DNA of 64,000 nucleotides from Streptomyces sedi (GCF_006335015.1 NZ_VDGT01000021.1:1-64000); one strand, 5' to 3'. Counted from the stretch's first letter, positions 19,104 to 27,937 are shown. Program-made: numbers and translations. Notes: generated by a model not told the origin, from the letters alone.

Positions 19104-19918
19104 GGCCGCCGCCGGCCGACGGCGAAGATCCGGCGGAACGGCAGCACCGTGCCGTGCGGGCCCGGCGGATAGGCGGCGCGCAGCGCGTCCCGGTAGGCGT
19201 CGACGAACGCGGCCAGCTCCTCCGGCTCGTCGTCGAGCGCGGTGATCACCGGGCGCAGCGCGCTGCCGCGCACCCAGTCCAGCACGGGGTCCTCGCCGCG
19301 CAGCCGGTGCAGATAGGTCGTCTCCCAGACGTCCACCTCGGCGCAGAGCGGGGCCAGCTCCTCCAGGTAGCGCGCCGGTTCGAGCACCGGAGAGCCGGTG
19401 CGCAGCACCCCCGCCAGCCGGTCGCGCCAGCGGGGGCGCTCGGCGATCTCGTGGAGCAGCGCGTGGCTGGGCGCCGCGAAGTTCCCCGGGACCTGGAAGG
19501 CGATGACACCGCCCGGAGCCAGCGCCCCGACCCAGCCGGCGAGGTGGCTCCAGTGCTCTGGCAGCCACTGGAGCGCGGCGTTGGAGACGATCAGGTCGGG
19601 CGGCTCGGCGGGGAGCCAGCCGGCGAGGTCGGCCTCGACGAAGTCGAGGGAGCCGCCGGCGGGGGCGGCGACCCGCCGGGCGGCGGCGAGCATCTCCGGC
19701 GAGTTGTCGTAGCCGGTGACGCGCGCGTCGGGCCAGCGCGCGAAGAGCGTCAGGGTGGGCGCGCCGGGGCCGCATCCCAGGTCGACGATGCGGGGCGCGG
19801 CCGGCAACTCCGGAACGCGGGCGACGAGTTCGGTCAGGGCGCGGGTGCGGTCCGTGCTGTGCCGCTGGTACTGCGCCGGGTCCCAGCGGGGGCCGGGCGC
19901 GTCGGCCTTGGTGGTCAT
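19100..19918 (-). CDS. tam: Trans-aconitate 2-methyltransferase family
   Basis: 272 residues. A SAM-dependent methyltransferase: WDPAQYQRHSTDRTRALTELV, motif I RIVDLGCGPGAPTLTL, acidic loop TGYDNSPEML, DFVEADLAGW, VSNAALQWLPEH and FQVPGNF, the pattern of Tam enzymes that detoxify trans-aconitate. ATG at 19918 is chosen because a TTGACA-N17-CAGGAT promoter places the transcript start at this ATG; an upstream ATG at 19993 would run through the operator region. Divergent from the MarR gene and probably repressed by it. Confidence 0.9.
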   Translation of the reverse strand: MTTKADAPGPRWDPAQYQRHSTDRTRALTELVARVPELPAAPRIVDLGCGPGAPTLTLFARWPDARVTGYDNSPEMLAAARRVAAPAGGSLDFVEADLAGWLPAEPPDLIVSNAALQWLPEHWSHLAGWVGALAPGGVIAFQVPGNFAAPSHALLHEIAERPRWRDRLAGVLRTGSPVLEPARYLEELAPLCAEVDVWETTYLHRLRGEDPVLDWVRGSALRPVITALDDEPEELAAFVDAYRDALRAAYPPGPHGTVLPFRRIFAVGRRRP

Positions 19919-19924
19919 GGGGCG

Positions 19925-19953
19925 ATCCTGACCCCGAAGTATCTCGATGTCAA
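19925..19953 (-). promoter_or_regulatory. tam promoter (leaderless)
   Basis: On the minus strand TTGACA (19953-19948), 17-bp spacer, CAGGAT (19930-19925), six bases before the ATG. The full-consensus -35 overlaps the 14-bp MarR-type dyad. A leaderless tam mRNA is inferred. Confidence 0.6.
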
Positions 19954-19978
19954 GAAACTTCAAGCCGTGAAACTTGAA
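19942..19978. promoter_or_regulatory. MarR-type operator pair between tam and marR
   Basis: TCTCGA-TG-TCAAGA (19942-19955) is a 14-bp dyad with one mismatch; TTCAAG-N8-CTTGAA (19959-19978) is a second, perfect dyad using the same TTCAAG/TCAAGA element. They lie on the tam -35 and just upstream of marR, an arrangement typical of auto-regulating MarR repressors. Confidence 0.65.
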
Positions 19979-20019
19979 CCCGTGAGACTTCATGTCGACA
20001 CAACACCTAGAATGTCCCC

Positions 20020-20511
20020 ATGGAGGACGAGGTAGACCGGCTGGTCGCCGCCTGGCGGCGCGAACGGCCCGACCTGGACGTCGAGCCGCTCGAAGTGCTC
20101 AGCCGGGTGAGCAGGCTCGCCCGCCACCTGGACCGGGCCAGGCGGCAGGCGTTCGCCGAGCACCAGCTGGAGCCGTGGGAGTTCGACGTCCTCACCGCGC
20201 TGCGCCGCGCCGGCGAGCCCTACCAGCTCTCGCCCGGACAGCTGCTCACCCAGACCCTGGTCACCTCGGGCACCATGACGAACCGCATCGACAGGCTCGC
20301 GAAGAAGAAGCTGGTGGAGCGGCAGCCGGACCCGCTGGACCGGCGCGGGGTCCTCGTCCGGCTGACGGAGACGGGCCGCGACCGCGCCGACAGCGCGCTG
20401 GCCGGGCTGCTCGCGCAGGAACGCGCGATCCTGGCCGACCTCACGGGCGATCAACGACGCGAGCTGGCGGGGCTGTTGCGGGCCCTGACGGCGCCGTTCG
20501 ACAACTTCTGA
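20020..20511 (+). CDS. MarR-family transcriptional regulator
   Basis: 163 residues. Winged helix typical of MarR: EFDVLTALRRAGEPYQLSPGQLLTQTLVTSGTMTNRIDRLAKKKLVERQ, then the wing PLDRRGVLVRLTETG. A -10 TAGAAT at 20008-20013 puts the start at the ATG, so the mRNA is probably leaderless. It faces tam across two matching dyads and so probably represses both genes; the inducing ligand is unknown. A repeat cluster fills the space downstream. Confidence 0.92.
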   Translation: MEDEVDRLVAAWRRERPDLDVEPLEVLSRVSRLARHLDRARRQAFAEHQLEPWEFDVLTALRRAGEPYQLSPGQLLTQTLVTSGTMTNRIDRLAKKKLVERQPDPLDRRGVLVRLTETGRDRADSALAGLLAQERAILADLTGDQRRELAGLLRALTAPFDNF

Positions 20512-20555
20512 CTCCGACGGTGCCGGGGCCGCTCCCGCGCCTGACCGGCGGCGAA

Positions 20556-20925
20556 GGGGCGCGGGGAACCACTCACCGGGCTCACGCCGGGCCGAGGACG
20601 ACAACCCACCCAGCCACCAAGCTCCGTAGTCGACCAACCCCCGCCACCCAGCATTCGCGCAGTTCCCCGCGCCCCCAAGACCGCCACCGGCGTGACAGGG
20701 GCGCGGGGAACTGCGCGAGCAACCACACACCGGGCTCACGCCGACAACCCACCGCGCCGGTACGGCACCGTGGTCGACTGACCCCCGCCACCCATGCACC
20801 GCGCAGTTCCCCGCGCCCCCAAGACCGCCACCGGCGTGACAGGGGCGCGAGGAACTGCGCGAGCAACCACACACCGGGGTGCAGACGACAACCCACCCAG
20901 CCACAAAGCTCCGTAGTCGACTAAT
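20556..20925. repeat. Tandem copies (144-bp period) of the dispersed hairpin repeat
   Basis: The 429-bp gap between convergent marR and the LuxR gene is almost entirely repeat. The GGGGCGCG(G/A)GGAACTGCGCG arm occurs at 20556 (partial), 20698 and 20842; its inverse CGCGCAGTTCCCCGCGCCCC occurs at 20656-20675 and 20800-20819. Both series have a 144-bp period. Arms 20656-20675 and 20698-20717 are perfect 20-bp inverted repeats with a 22-nt loop; the second pair has one mismatch. Between arms are GAGCAACCACACACCGG, GACAACCCACC and GTAGTCGACCAA words. Confidence 0.85.
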
Positions 20926-20940
20926 CCGCGACCGACGGAG

Positions 20941-21630
20941 TCACTCCGCCGGGGGGATACCCGCCCGGCGGGCCAACGCGACGGCGGCCAGCGTCGAGTG
21001 GACGCCGAGCTTGCCGAGGACGTTCTGCATGTGGGTCCTGACCGTGTGCGGCGAGAGATAGAGCCGTTCGGCCACCGCCTTGCGGCCGAGGCCGGCCAAC
21101 ATGCAGCGCAGCACCTCCAGCTCGCGCGGCGTCAGCGACTCGACCAGCCGCGCGCGTTCGCCCCGGTGCCTGCGGTCCGCCTGGAGTTCGCGGAGCACCC
21201 CCGTGAGCAGCGCGGGCGGCAGATGGGTCTCGCCGTGCAGCACGCCCCTGATGACCCGCAGCAGCCGGGCCAGCGAGCTGTCCTTGGCGACCCATCCCCT
21301 GGCGTCGAGCGTGAGCGCGCTGGCCGCCGCCGCCGGGTCGTCGGATGCCGCGAGCATGACAGTCCGTAGGGCCGGCAGCGCCTCCGCCACCCAGGTCAAC
21401 AGCGCCGGCCCCTCGGCCGTCGCCTCCAGGGCGCCCTCCAGCCCCGCGTCCAACAGCAGCACGCCGAACGGCCGCCCGCCGCCGGCCCGGGTCCGTTCCA
21501 GCAGCGCCCTGGCCGCCGGCACACCGCCGAGCGCCACCGCCTCCACGTCCGCCTCGGCCGCGAGCGCGGTGGCCAGTGACTCGGCGAAGATCCGGTGTTC
21601 GTCCACCACCAGCACGCGAATTCGGTCCAC
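20941..21630 (-). CDS. LuxR-family response regulator
   Basis: 229 residues. An N-terminal receiver-like domain (IRVLVVDEHRIFAESLATAL) with an Asp at the phosphorylation position (VLLLDAGLEG) and the conserved Lys (WVAKDSS). The C-terminal LuxR/NarL helix-turn-helix is LTPRELEVLRCMLAGLGRKAVAERLYLSPHTVRTHMQNVLGKLGV. No adjacent histidine kinase, so it is an orphan regulator. GTG at 21630. It lies beyond the 3' end of galK on the same strand, 225 bp away; a link to galactose use is not shown. Confidence 0.88.
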   Translation of the reverse strand: MDRIRVLVVDEHRIFAESLATALAAEADVEAVALGGVPAARALLERTRAGGGRPFGVLLLDAGLEGALEATAEGPALLTWVAEALPALRTVMLAASDDPAAAASALTLDARGWVAKDSSLARLLRVIRGVLHGETHLPPALLTGVLRELQADRRHRGERARLVESLTPRELEVLRCMLAGLGRKAVAERLYLSPHTVRTHMQNVLGKLGVHSTLAAVALARRAGIPPAE

Positions 21631-21855
21631 CGAAAGCCCCTGGGGTCGAGTCGAAGGGGCGGCTCGGCGGGCACGACGCCACGGTCCACCGGGCGTGGAA
21701 CCACACGGCCGCCGCCGCGGGGTCCCTCCTCGGACTCGGCGCCGCGCCCACCGTCTCGCCCCCTGAACGCACCGGCCCCCACCGGTGCTGGACTCAGCCT
21801 ACGGCCGGCGCCTCGCGGTGGAAGGCGTTTCGCCGAACCGTTGCTGTCGGTGCCG

Positions 21856-22992
21856 TCACACCGGCAGCCGGCGTGCGCCCGGCGCGGGGATCGCCTCGAA
21901 GATCCGGGGCGCGGCGAGGCCGGCGCCGGCGAAGGCGTCGGTGACCGCCTTGCCGACCGCCGCGACGGACTCCTCGGGCACCAGGGCGATGGCGGAGCCG
22001 CCGAAGCCGCCGCCGGTCATCCGGGAACCGAGCGCGCCGGCCGCGTTGGCCGTGTCCACGGCCAGGTCCAACTCGGGGCAGGAGACCTCGAAGTCGTCCC
22101 GCAGCGAGACGTGCCCCTCGGTCAGCAGCGGCCCGATCTCCCGGGCACGGCCGGCGTCCAGCAGCGCGACGACCCGCGCGACCCGGCGGTCCTCGGTGAC
22201 CACGTGCCGCACCCGGCGGCGCACCGCCTCGTCGTCGATCCGCGCCAGCGCCGCCTCCAGGCCGTCGAACGGCACGTCGCGCAGGAACGGCACGCCGAGC
22301 GCCGCCGCGCCCGCCTCGCACTCCGCGCGCCGCCTGCCGTAGGCGCCGTCGGCGTGCGCGTGCTTGACGCGGGTGTCCACGACCAGCAGCCGCAGCCCCT
22401 CGGCCGCCATGTCGAACGGCACCTGCCGGCCGCCCAGGTCGCGGGTGTCCAGGTGGAACACGTGGCCCTCGACGCAGCTCGCCGACGCCATCTGGTCGAG
22501 GATGCCGCAGGGCATCCCGACGAAGTCGTTCTCCGCGAGCTGACCGATCCGCGCCAGCTCGGGGGCGGTCAGCCCCAGCTCGTTCAGGTCGCTGAACGCG
22601 AGGGCGGTGACCACCTCCAGCGCGGCGGACGAGGAGAGCCCGGCGCCGGTCGGCACGTCGGAGGCGAAGTGGATGTCGGCGCCCCGCAGCCGGTGGCCCG
22701 CGCCCTCCAACGCCCAGGCGACGCCCGCCGGATAGGCGGCCCAGCCCGGCACCTCGCCGGGGACCAGCCGGTCCAGGCTCAGCTCCACGACGCGGTCGCC
22801 CACGTCCCTGGAGCGCAGCCGCAGCGTCCGGTCGGCGCGCGCGGTGACCGTGGCGACCGCCGAGTGCGGCAGCGCCAGCGGCAGCACGAAGCCCTCGTTG
22901 TAGTCGGTGTGCTCGCCGATCAGGTTGACCCGGCCGGGGGCGCTCCACGCGCCGTCGGGGGCGACGCCGAACTCCCGCTGGTGATCCGTCAT
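21856..22992 (-). CDS. galK: Galactokinase
   Basis: 378 residues, full length. It phosphorylates galactose at C1 in the Leloir pathway. The GHMP-kinase features are complete: galactose signature APGRVNLIGEHTDYNEGFVLP, ATP loop PTGAGLSSSAALEV, and the C-terminal GGGFGGSAIALVP. ATG at 22992 overlaps the galE stop (ATGA), the last gene of galT-galE-galK. Confidence 0.97.
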   Translation of the reverse strand: MTDHQREFGVAPDGAWSAPGRVNLIGEHTDYNEGFVLPLALPHSAVATVTARADRTLRLRSRDVGDRVVELSLDRLVPGEVPGWAAYPAGVAWALEGAGHRLRGADIHFASDVPTGAGLSSSAALEVVTALAFSDLNELGLTAPELARIGQLAENDFVGMPCGILDQMASASCVEGHVFHLDTRDLGGRQVPFDMAAEGLRLLVVDTRVKHAHADGAYGRRRAECEAGAAALGVPFLRDVPFDGLEAALARIDDEAVRRRVRHVVTEDRRVARVVALLDAGRAREIGPLLTEGHVSLRDDFEVSCPELDLAVDTANAAGALGSRMTGGGFGGSAIALVPEESVAAVGKAVTDAFAGAGLAAPRIFEAIPAPGARRLPV

Positions 22993-23951
22993 GCGCCCGT
23001 CTCCTCTCGCTGGGCGAACGCCCAGGCGTCGGCGATGATTCCGGCGAGGTCGGAGCGGCTGGGACGCCAGCCGAGGCGTTCCCTGGCGCGGTCGGCCGAG
23101 GCGACCAGCACGGCCGGGTCGCCGGCCCTGCGGCCGGCCTCGGCCTCGGGGATCGGGTGGCCGGTGACCGCGCGGGCGGCCTCGACGACCTCGCGGACGG
23201 AGAAGCCGTTGCCGTTGCCGAGGTTGCAGACCAGGTGCTCGCCGGGGATCGCGGCGCCGAGCGCCAGCAGATGGGCCTCGGCCAGGTCGTCGACGTGGAT
23301 GTAGTCGCGGACGCAGGTGCCGTCGACCGTCGGGTAGTCGGTGCCGTAGACGGAGATGGCCTCGCGGCGGCCCTGGGCGACCTGGAGCACGATGGGGATC
23401 AGATGGCTCTCCGGGTCGTGCCGCTCGCCCTGGGCGCCGTGCGCGCCGGCCACGTTGAAGTAGCGCAGCGAGACGGCGGCCAGCCCGTGGGCGGCGCACT
23501 CGCCGGCGAGCATCTGGTCGACGGCGAGTTTGGTGGCGCCGTAGGGGTTGGTGGGCGCGGTGGGCGCGTCCTCGGTGATGGGGGTGGTCGTGGGCTCGCC
23601 GTAGACGGCGGCGGTCGAGGAGAAGACGAGGGTGCGCACCCCGGCGGCGCGCATCGCCGACAGCAGCTCGATGGTGCCGCCGACGTTGTTGCGCCAGTAC
23701 TTCTCCGGGTCCACGACGGACTCGCCGACCTGCGAGCAGGCGGCGAAGTGCAGCACGCCGTCGAAGGAGCCGTCCAACCACTTCGCGGCGTCCTGCACAC
23801 GGCCCTCGACGAACTCGGCGCCGTCGGGCACGCCCGCGCGGAAGCCCGTCGACAGGTCGTCCAGCACCGTCACCCGGTGGCCGGCGGCCAGCAGGTGCGC
23901 GGCCACCACCCCGCCGACATAGCCGGCTCCGCCCGTGACCAGATACCTCAC
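22989..23951 (-). CDS. galE: UDP-glucose 4-epimerase
   Basis: 320 residues. Extended SDR with NAD loop VTGGAGYVGGVVAAHLL, FAACSQVGES, the catalytic Ser/Thr FSSTAAVYGEP, and YxxxK as YGATKLAVDQML, plus SLRYFNVAGA. It interconverts UDP-glucose and UDP-galactose. GTG at 23951 overlaps the galT stop (GTGA), so translation is coupled on both sides. Confidence 0.97.
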   Translation of the reverse strand: MRYLVTGGAGYVGGVVAAHLLAAGHRVTVLDDLSTGFRAGVPDGAEFVEGRVQDAAKWLDGSFDGVLHFAACSQVGESVVDPEKYWRNNVGGTIELLSAMRAAGVRTLVFSSTAAVYGEPTTTPITEDAPTAPTNPYGATKLAVDQMLAGECAAHGLAAVSLRYFNVAGAHGAQGERHDPESHLIPIVLQVAQGRREAISVYGTDYPTVDGTCVRDYIHVDDLAEAHLLALGAAIPGEHLVCNLGNGNGFSVREVVEAARAVTGHPIPEAEAGRRAGDPAVLVASADRARERLGWRPSRSDLAGIIADAWAFAQREETGA

Positions 23952-25039
23952 TCGCTTGCCACCTCTCGCAGCCGGGCGGCAGCCGCCTCCGGCAGGACAT
24001 CGCTGACGAACGCTCCCATGCCGGACTCGGAGCCGGCCAGGAACTTCAACTTGTCGGCGCTCCGCCTGATCGTGAAGATCTCCAGGTGGAGCGCGAAGTC
24101 CGACCGGTCGGGCGCCTCGAACGGCGCCTGGTGCCAGCCGGAGATGTACGGGGTCGGCCCGGCGTCGGGGCCGAAGAGCCGGTCGAAGCGGCGCAGCAGC
24201 TCCAGATAGGCCCCGGGGAACTCGGCGCGCTCGGCGTCGTCCAGCTCCCGCAGGTCGGCCACCCGGCGGGCCGGGTAGAGGTGGACCTCGTAGGGCCAGC
24301 GGGCGGCGTGCGGGACGAACGCGATCCAGTGCGGGGTCTGGAGCACCACGCGGCTGCCGTCGGCGCGTTCGGCGGCGACCTGCTCGTCGAAGAGGTTCCC
24401 GCCGGTGCGCCGCTTGTGCTCGGCGACGGCGGCCGTCATCCGCTCGGTGAAGGGGGTGACGAACGGGTAGCCGTAGATCTGGCCGTGCGGGTGGGCGAGG
24501 GTGACGCCGATCTCGGCGCCCCGGTTCTCGAAGCAGTAGATCTGCTTGACGCCGGGCAGCCGGGACAGCTCGTCGGTCCTGTCGGTCCAGGCGCTGAGCA
24601 CCAGCGCGGCCTGCTCCTCGGTGAGGTCGGCGAACGAGGCTCCGTGGTCGGAGGTGAAGCAGACCACCTCGCAACGGCCCTGGTCGCCGCCGAAGGAGGG
24701 GAAGCGGTTCTCGAAGACCGCCACCTCGTAGGAGTCGGACGGTATCTCGCTGAGCCGCTCGCCGGCCGAGGGGCAGAGCGGGCACTGGTCGGCCGGCGGG
24801 TGGTAGGTGCGGGACTGGCGGTGCGCGGCGTAGCCGACGCGCTCGCCGAGCAGCGCGTTGTAGCGGATCTCCGAGCTGGAGGTGGTCTTGGGCAACGGTC
24901 TGCGGTCGACGGCCGAACGGTCGGCGTCCCCGGCGGCGTCGTAGTAGATCAGCTCACGGCCGTCGGCCAGAAGAGTCGACGTCTTCCGCACCTCGGCGTT
25001 CGCCCCGGTCCATCGCAGCATCCGCTCTTGCCTCGCCAT
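23948..25039 (-). CDS. galT: Galactose-1-phosphate uridylyltransferase
   Basis: 363 residues from the ATG at 25039. Histidine-triad-like enzyme of the Leloir pathway: RYNALLGERVGYAAHRQSR, CPLCP (metal site), ENRFPSFGG, and the active-site HPHGQIYGYPF in which the second His is uridylylated. First gene of galTEK. The start is uncertain: an ATG at 25021 has GAGG 9 bases upstream and a GTG at 24991 leads directly into the conserved VRKTSTLLADG, so the first 6-16 residues may not be translated. Confidence 0.95.
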   Translation of the reverse strand: MARQERMLRWTGANAEVRKTSTLLADGRELIYYDAAGDADRSAVDRRPLPKTTSSSEIRYNALLGERVGYAAHRQSRTYHPPADQCPLCPSAGERLSEIPSDSYEVAVFENRFPSFGGDQGRCEVVCFTSDHGASFADLTEEQAALVLSAWTDRTDELSRLPGVKQIYCFENRGAEIGVTLAHPHGQIYGYPFVTPFTERMTAAVAEHKRRTGGNLFDEQVAAERADGSRVVLQTPHWIAFVPHAARWPYEVHLYPARRVADLRELDDAERAEFPGAYLELLRRFDRLFGPDAGPTPYISGWHQAPFEAPDRSDFALHLEIFTIRRSADKLKFLAGSESGMGAFVSDVLPEAAAARLREVASE

Positions 25040-25078
25040 CCCACGCAGTCAGCGCACTCCCCAACAGAATCCAACATA

Positions 25079-25108
25079 AGAATGCAGGGGAGCACAGCTT
25101 CGCGTCAA
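25079..25108 (-). promoter_or_regulatory. Putative galTEK promoter
   Basis: On the minus strand TTGACG (25108-25103), 18-bp spacer, CATTCT (25084-25079). Predicted start near 25072, 33-51 nt before the candidate galT starts. This 107-bp gap is noticeably less GC-rich than its surroundings, as expected for a promoter. Confidence 0.5.
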
Positions 25109-25146
25109 TGCCGTGACGGCGGACGGAACGGGTCCGCGGACGGGCC

Positions 25147-25830
25147 TCAGGGCCGCTCGGGGGCGCGGGTCGCGAGCTGGTCGAGCAGACCGGTGCGGAC
25201 GGCCAGCGCCGCGGCCTCCAGCCGGGAGGCCGTGCCCAACTTGGTGAGCAGACGCTGGACATGGGTGCGCGCCGTGCTGGGGGCGACGCCCAGGCCGGCA
25301 GCTATCCGGCGGGTGTCCTCGCCCTCGACGATCCTGGCCAGCACGTCGGCCTCCCGCTCGGTGAGCAGCCCGGCCAGCCGGGCGCCCTCGGCGTGCGTGC
25401 CGTCCCGCGGGTCGAGCAGCTCGGCGAACGCGTCCCGCAGCAGCTGCGGCGCCACCGCCGTCTCCCCGGACCGCGCGCGGGCGAGCGCCCGCTCCACGCC
25501 CTCGATCCGCTCGTCCTGCCGGACATAGCCCCGCGCCCCCGCCGCGAAGGCGGCGGCCACACCCAGCGGGCTCGGCACCGGGCCGAGCACGACCACGGCA
25601 CAGCGCGGGAACTCCCGGCCCAACCGCCCCACCGGCGCCAGCGCGTCGGGCGCCTCCGGGTCGGCGCAGCCGAAGAGACAGACCTCGGGCTGCTTGGCGG
25701 ACACCAGCTCCACCGCCCGCGCCGCCGGGGAAGCGGCCCCCAGCACGCGGTGGCCACGCACCCGCAGCGCCGAGGCCAGCACCTCGGCGACCAGCCTGCG
25801 GTCGTCGACCACCACCACCCTGAGCGTCAT
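25147..25830 (-). CDS. Atypical (degenerate-receiver) LuxR-type regulator
   Basis: 227 residues. The receiver-like start VVVVDDRRLVAEVLASALR keeps the acidic pair, but where the phosphorylatable Asp should lie the sequence reads VCLFGCADP and where the conserved Lys should be it reads GYVRQDE, so phospho-activation seems lost. The C-terminal helix-turn-helix is intact (LLTEREADVLARIVEGEDTRRIAAGLGVAPSTARTHVQRLLTKLG). ATG at 25830 is chosen over 25899 because it gives the receiver start and GGGGCGAGG precedes it. It ends 107 bp upstream of galT, same direction. Confidence 0.87.
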   Translation of the reverse strand: MTLRVVVVDDRRLVAEVLASALRVRGHRVLGAASPAARAVELVSAKQPEVCLFGCADPEAPDALAPVGRLGREFPRCAVVVLGPVPSPLGVAAAFAAGARGYVRQDERIEGVERALARARSGETAVAPQLLRDAFAELLDPRDGTHAEGARLAGLLTEREADVLARIVEGEDTRRIAAGLGVAPSTARTHVQRLLTKLGTASRLEAAALAVRTGLLDQLATRAPERP

Positions 25831-25925
25831 CCTCGCCCCTCCCCTGGCCGGCTCCGGGTCCCCGGTGTCCGCCCGCGCCGGCGCCTCACGCGCCCGCACG
25901 GCCGGACACCGTCACGCGACGCTGC

Positions 25926-27842
25926 TCACCGATAGGCGAGCACCGAGGGGGGCGAATCCTCATCCTCGTACACCACACGGTCGTTGAGGACCAGGGTGTT
26001 CTCGTGCCACATCGGGAGACTGTCGGCGGCGAAGAGACCGCTTCCCATCATCCCGTACTCCTTCGGGAGCGCCGTCCGGTCCAGGGCCATCACCGGCGAC
26101 AGCTCCTCCGCCGCCGGATCGAGGGCGACCACCATGCCCTCCAGCTCCGAGGTGGCCGGCTGGTAGGCGAGGATCTTGCCGTCCTGCTCGGCGAAGGGAC
26201 GGACCTGCCCGCCGTTGATCGCCGGCGCCTCGTACTCGGCCTGCCCCGTGGTCAGGTTGAAGGCGACCACCGCGTTGTCCCCGCCGATGTTGCCGGTGGC
26301 GAGATAGAGGTAGTCCTCGTGGACGACACCCAGCGGGCAGGACGGGAACGCCTGGCCCTCGCAGGGCTGGAGGTAGCGGTCGATGTCGTAGTCGAGGACG
26401 TGCTCTATCTCCGTGCGGTCCTCGTTGATCACGACGATCTTCTCCGAGGAGTCGCTCAGGCTCTCACCGACGTCGACCACCAGGGTCAGCGGCTCGACCG
26501 AGAGGACGGAACGCACGTCCATCGGCTCGCCCTCGAAGTCGGTGAACTCCCACTCCCAGCTGGGGTCGCCCTCCTCGTTGGTGGCGCGGACCCTGCCGCC
26601 CCCGTCGCCGAACAGGCCGCACTCCACCCGCGAGATGAACTGCTGGTCCACCACCATGTACGCGTTCTCCACGCACTCGTTCCCGCCCTCGGACGAGGAG
26701 ACGAACAGCTGCTCGCCGGTCGAGATCTGGTAGAGCCCGCCGCCGATGCCCCAGCCCACGGCGACCGTGTCGCCGAGGATCGCCGGGCGCTCGTGACGGC
26801 CGGGGGTGATCGAGTTGTTCAACGGGATGCTGGCGATCTCCTCGCCGGCCGCGATGTCCACCACGGAGATGACCTCGCAGTCGCGGCCCTGGAGGATCGC
26901 GATGCGGTTCTCGTCGACGTTGGCCGAGGCGTTGCAGTCGCCGCCGGACAGCTCGAAGGGAAGCGTCCAGTTCTCCTGGCCGGTGGCGAGGTCGTAGGAG
27001 ACCAGGTCGTTCCCCAGGACGCGCACCAGGGCGTCGTCGGTGAACCAGGCGCCGCCGGAGCGGACGAGGTTGTCGCCCTCGCCGACCTCCAGCGGCGGGA
27101 CCTCCCAGGCCAGGGACGACTCGATGGGCTCGCTCGGAAGCGACCCCCCGCCGCCGTCCCCGTCCTCGCCCTCGCCCTCGCCGTCCTCACCGCCGTCCGC
27201 GTCGCGGTTGGCCGTCGTCTCCTTGTCGTCGCCGGCGAAGACGAAGAAGTACGTGCCGCCGCCGGCCAGCAGCACCACCAGCACCACGCCGAGCACCATC
27301 ATCCAGAGCGGCGGGCGCTTGCCGCCGCCGGCCCCCGGGCCGGCGGACGGCGGCGGGGTGCCGCCGGGGCCGGCGGGGCCGCCGTAGGTCGCGCCCGGCC
27401 CGCCGTAGGTGCCGCCGAACCCGGCCTGGCCGCCGGCGGTCGGCGGCGAGCCGTAGGGCCCCTGCGGCGGGGTCGCGGCGCCGAAGCCGCCGCCCAGCGT
27501 GGGCTGCTGGCTCGCCGGACCGCCGGGCGGAAAGCCGTACCCCGCGGGCGGGGGCGGCGTCGCCGCTCCGCCCTGCGGGAAGCCGTAGCCGCCGGCGGGG
27601 GGCGTCTGCGGGTAGCCGTAACCGGGCTGCCCCGGCTGGCCCTGCGGCGGAACGGCGGGCGAGGACGGCGGGGTACCCGGGTCGCCCCCGGCGCCGGACG
27701 GCGTGCCGTAGGAAGGGGTGGCGCCCGGCGGGCCTGGCGGCGGCGCCGGAGGGCCGAAGCCGCCCGGCCCGGCCGGCGGCTGCTCGGGCCGCTCGCCGGG
27801 CGGGCCCGGCGGCTGGTTCGGTGGTGGTGGCGGTTGAGACAT
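25926..27842 (-). CDS. Membrane-anchored PQQ-type beta-propeller protein with Pro/Gly-rich cytoplasmic region
   Basis: 638 residues. Residues 1-175 are a Pro/Gly-rich disordered region with GYGFP-type repeats; a single membrane segment follows at about 180-201 (MMVLGVVLVVLLAGGGTYFF), then a very acidic linker and an extracytoplasmic domain of about 400 residues with repeated beta-propeller strands (LVSYDLATGQENW, AVVAFNLTTGQAEYE, EGMVVALDPAAEEL). Such proteins in Streptomyces are of unknown function, possibly surface sensing or binding. ATG at 27842 with GGGGGGA upstream. Cys residues in the propeller may pair outside the cell. Confidence 0.85.
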   Translation of the reverse strand: MSQPPPPPNQPPGPPGERPEQPPAGPGGFGPPAPPPGPPGATPSYGTPSGAGGDPGTPPSSPAVPPQGQPGQPGYGYPQTPPAGGYGFPQGGAATPPPPAGYGFPPGGPASQQPTLGGGFGAATPPQGPYGSPPTAGGQAGFGGTYGGPGATYGGPAGPGGTPPPSAGPGAGGGKRPPLWMMVLGVVLVVLLAGGGTYFFVFAGDDKETTANRDADGGEDGEGEGEDGDGGGGSLPSEPIESSLAWEVPPLEVGEGDNLVRSGGAWFTDDALVRVLGNDLVSYDLATGQENWTLPFELSGGDCNASANVDENRIAILQGRDCEVISVVDIAAGEEIASIPLNNSITPGRHERPAILGDTVAVGWGIGGGLYQISTGEQLFVSSSEGGNECVENAYMVVDQQFISRVECGLFGDGGGRVRATNEEGDPSWEWEFTDFEGEPMDVRSVLSVEPLTLVVDVGESLSDSSEKIVVINEDRTEIEHVLDYDIDRYLQPCEGQAFPSCPLGVVHEDYLYLATGNIGGDNAVVAFNLTTGQAEYEAPAINGGQVRPFAEQDGKILAYQPATSELEGMVVALDPAAEELSPVMALDRTALPKEYGMMGSGLFAADSLPMWHENTLVLNDRVVYEDEDSPPSVLAYR

Positions 27843-27913
27843 CGATCCCCCCGGGCCGGACAGTTACGTACGACTTCGGGCGATCCTGCCCGACTTGCGC
27901 TGAGAAGACCGCG

Positions 27914-27937
27914 AACGGAGCGGTCGCGCACGGTTCC
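27914..27937 (-). promoter_or_regulatory. Possible ECF-type promoter of the beta-propeller gene
   Basis: On the minus strand GGAAC (27937-27933), 15-bp spacer, CGTT (27917-27914), resembling cell-envelope-stress ECF sigma promoters. A GACCGC-N7-GCGGTC dyad (27907-27925) overlaps it and could instead be a terminator for the ABC-F gene. Confidence 0.3.
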
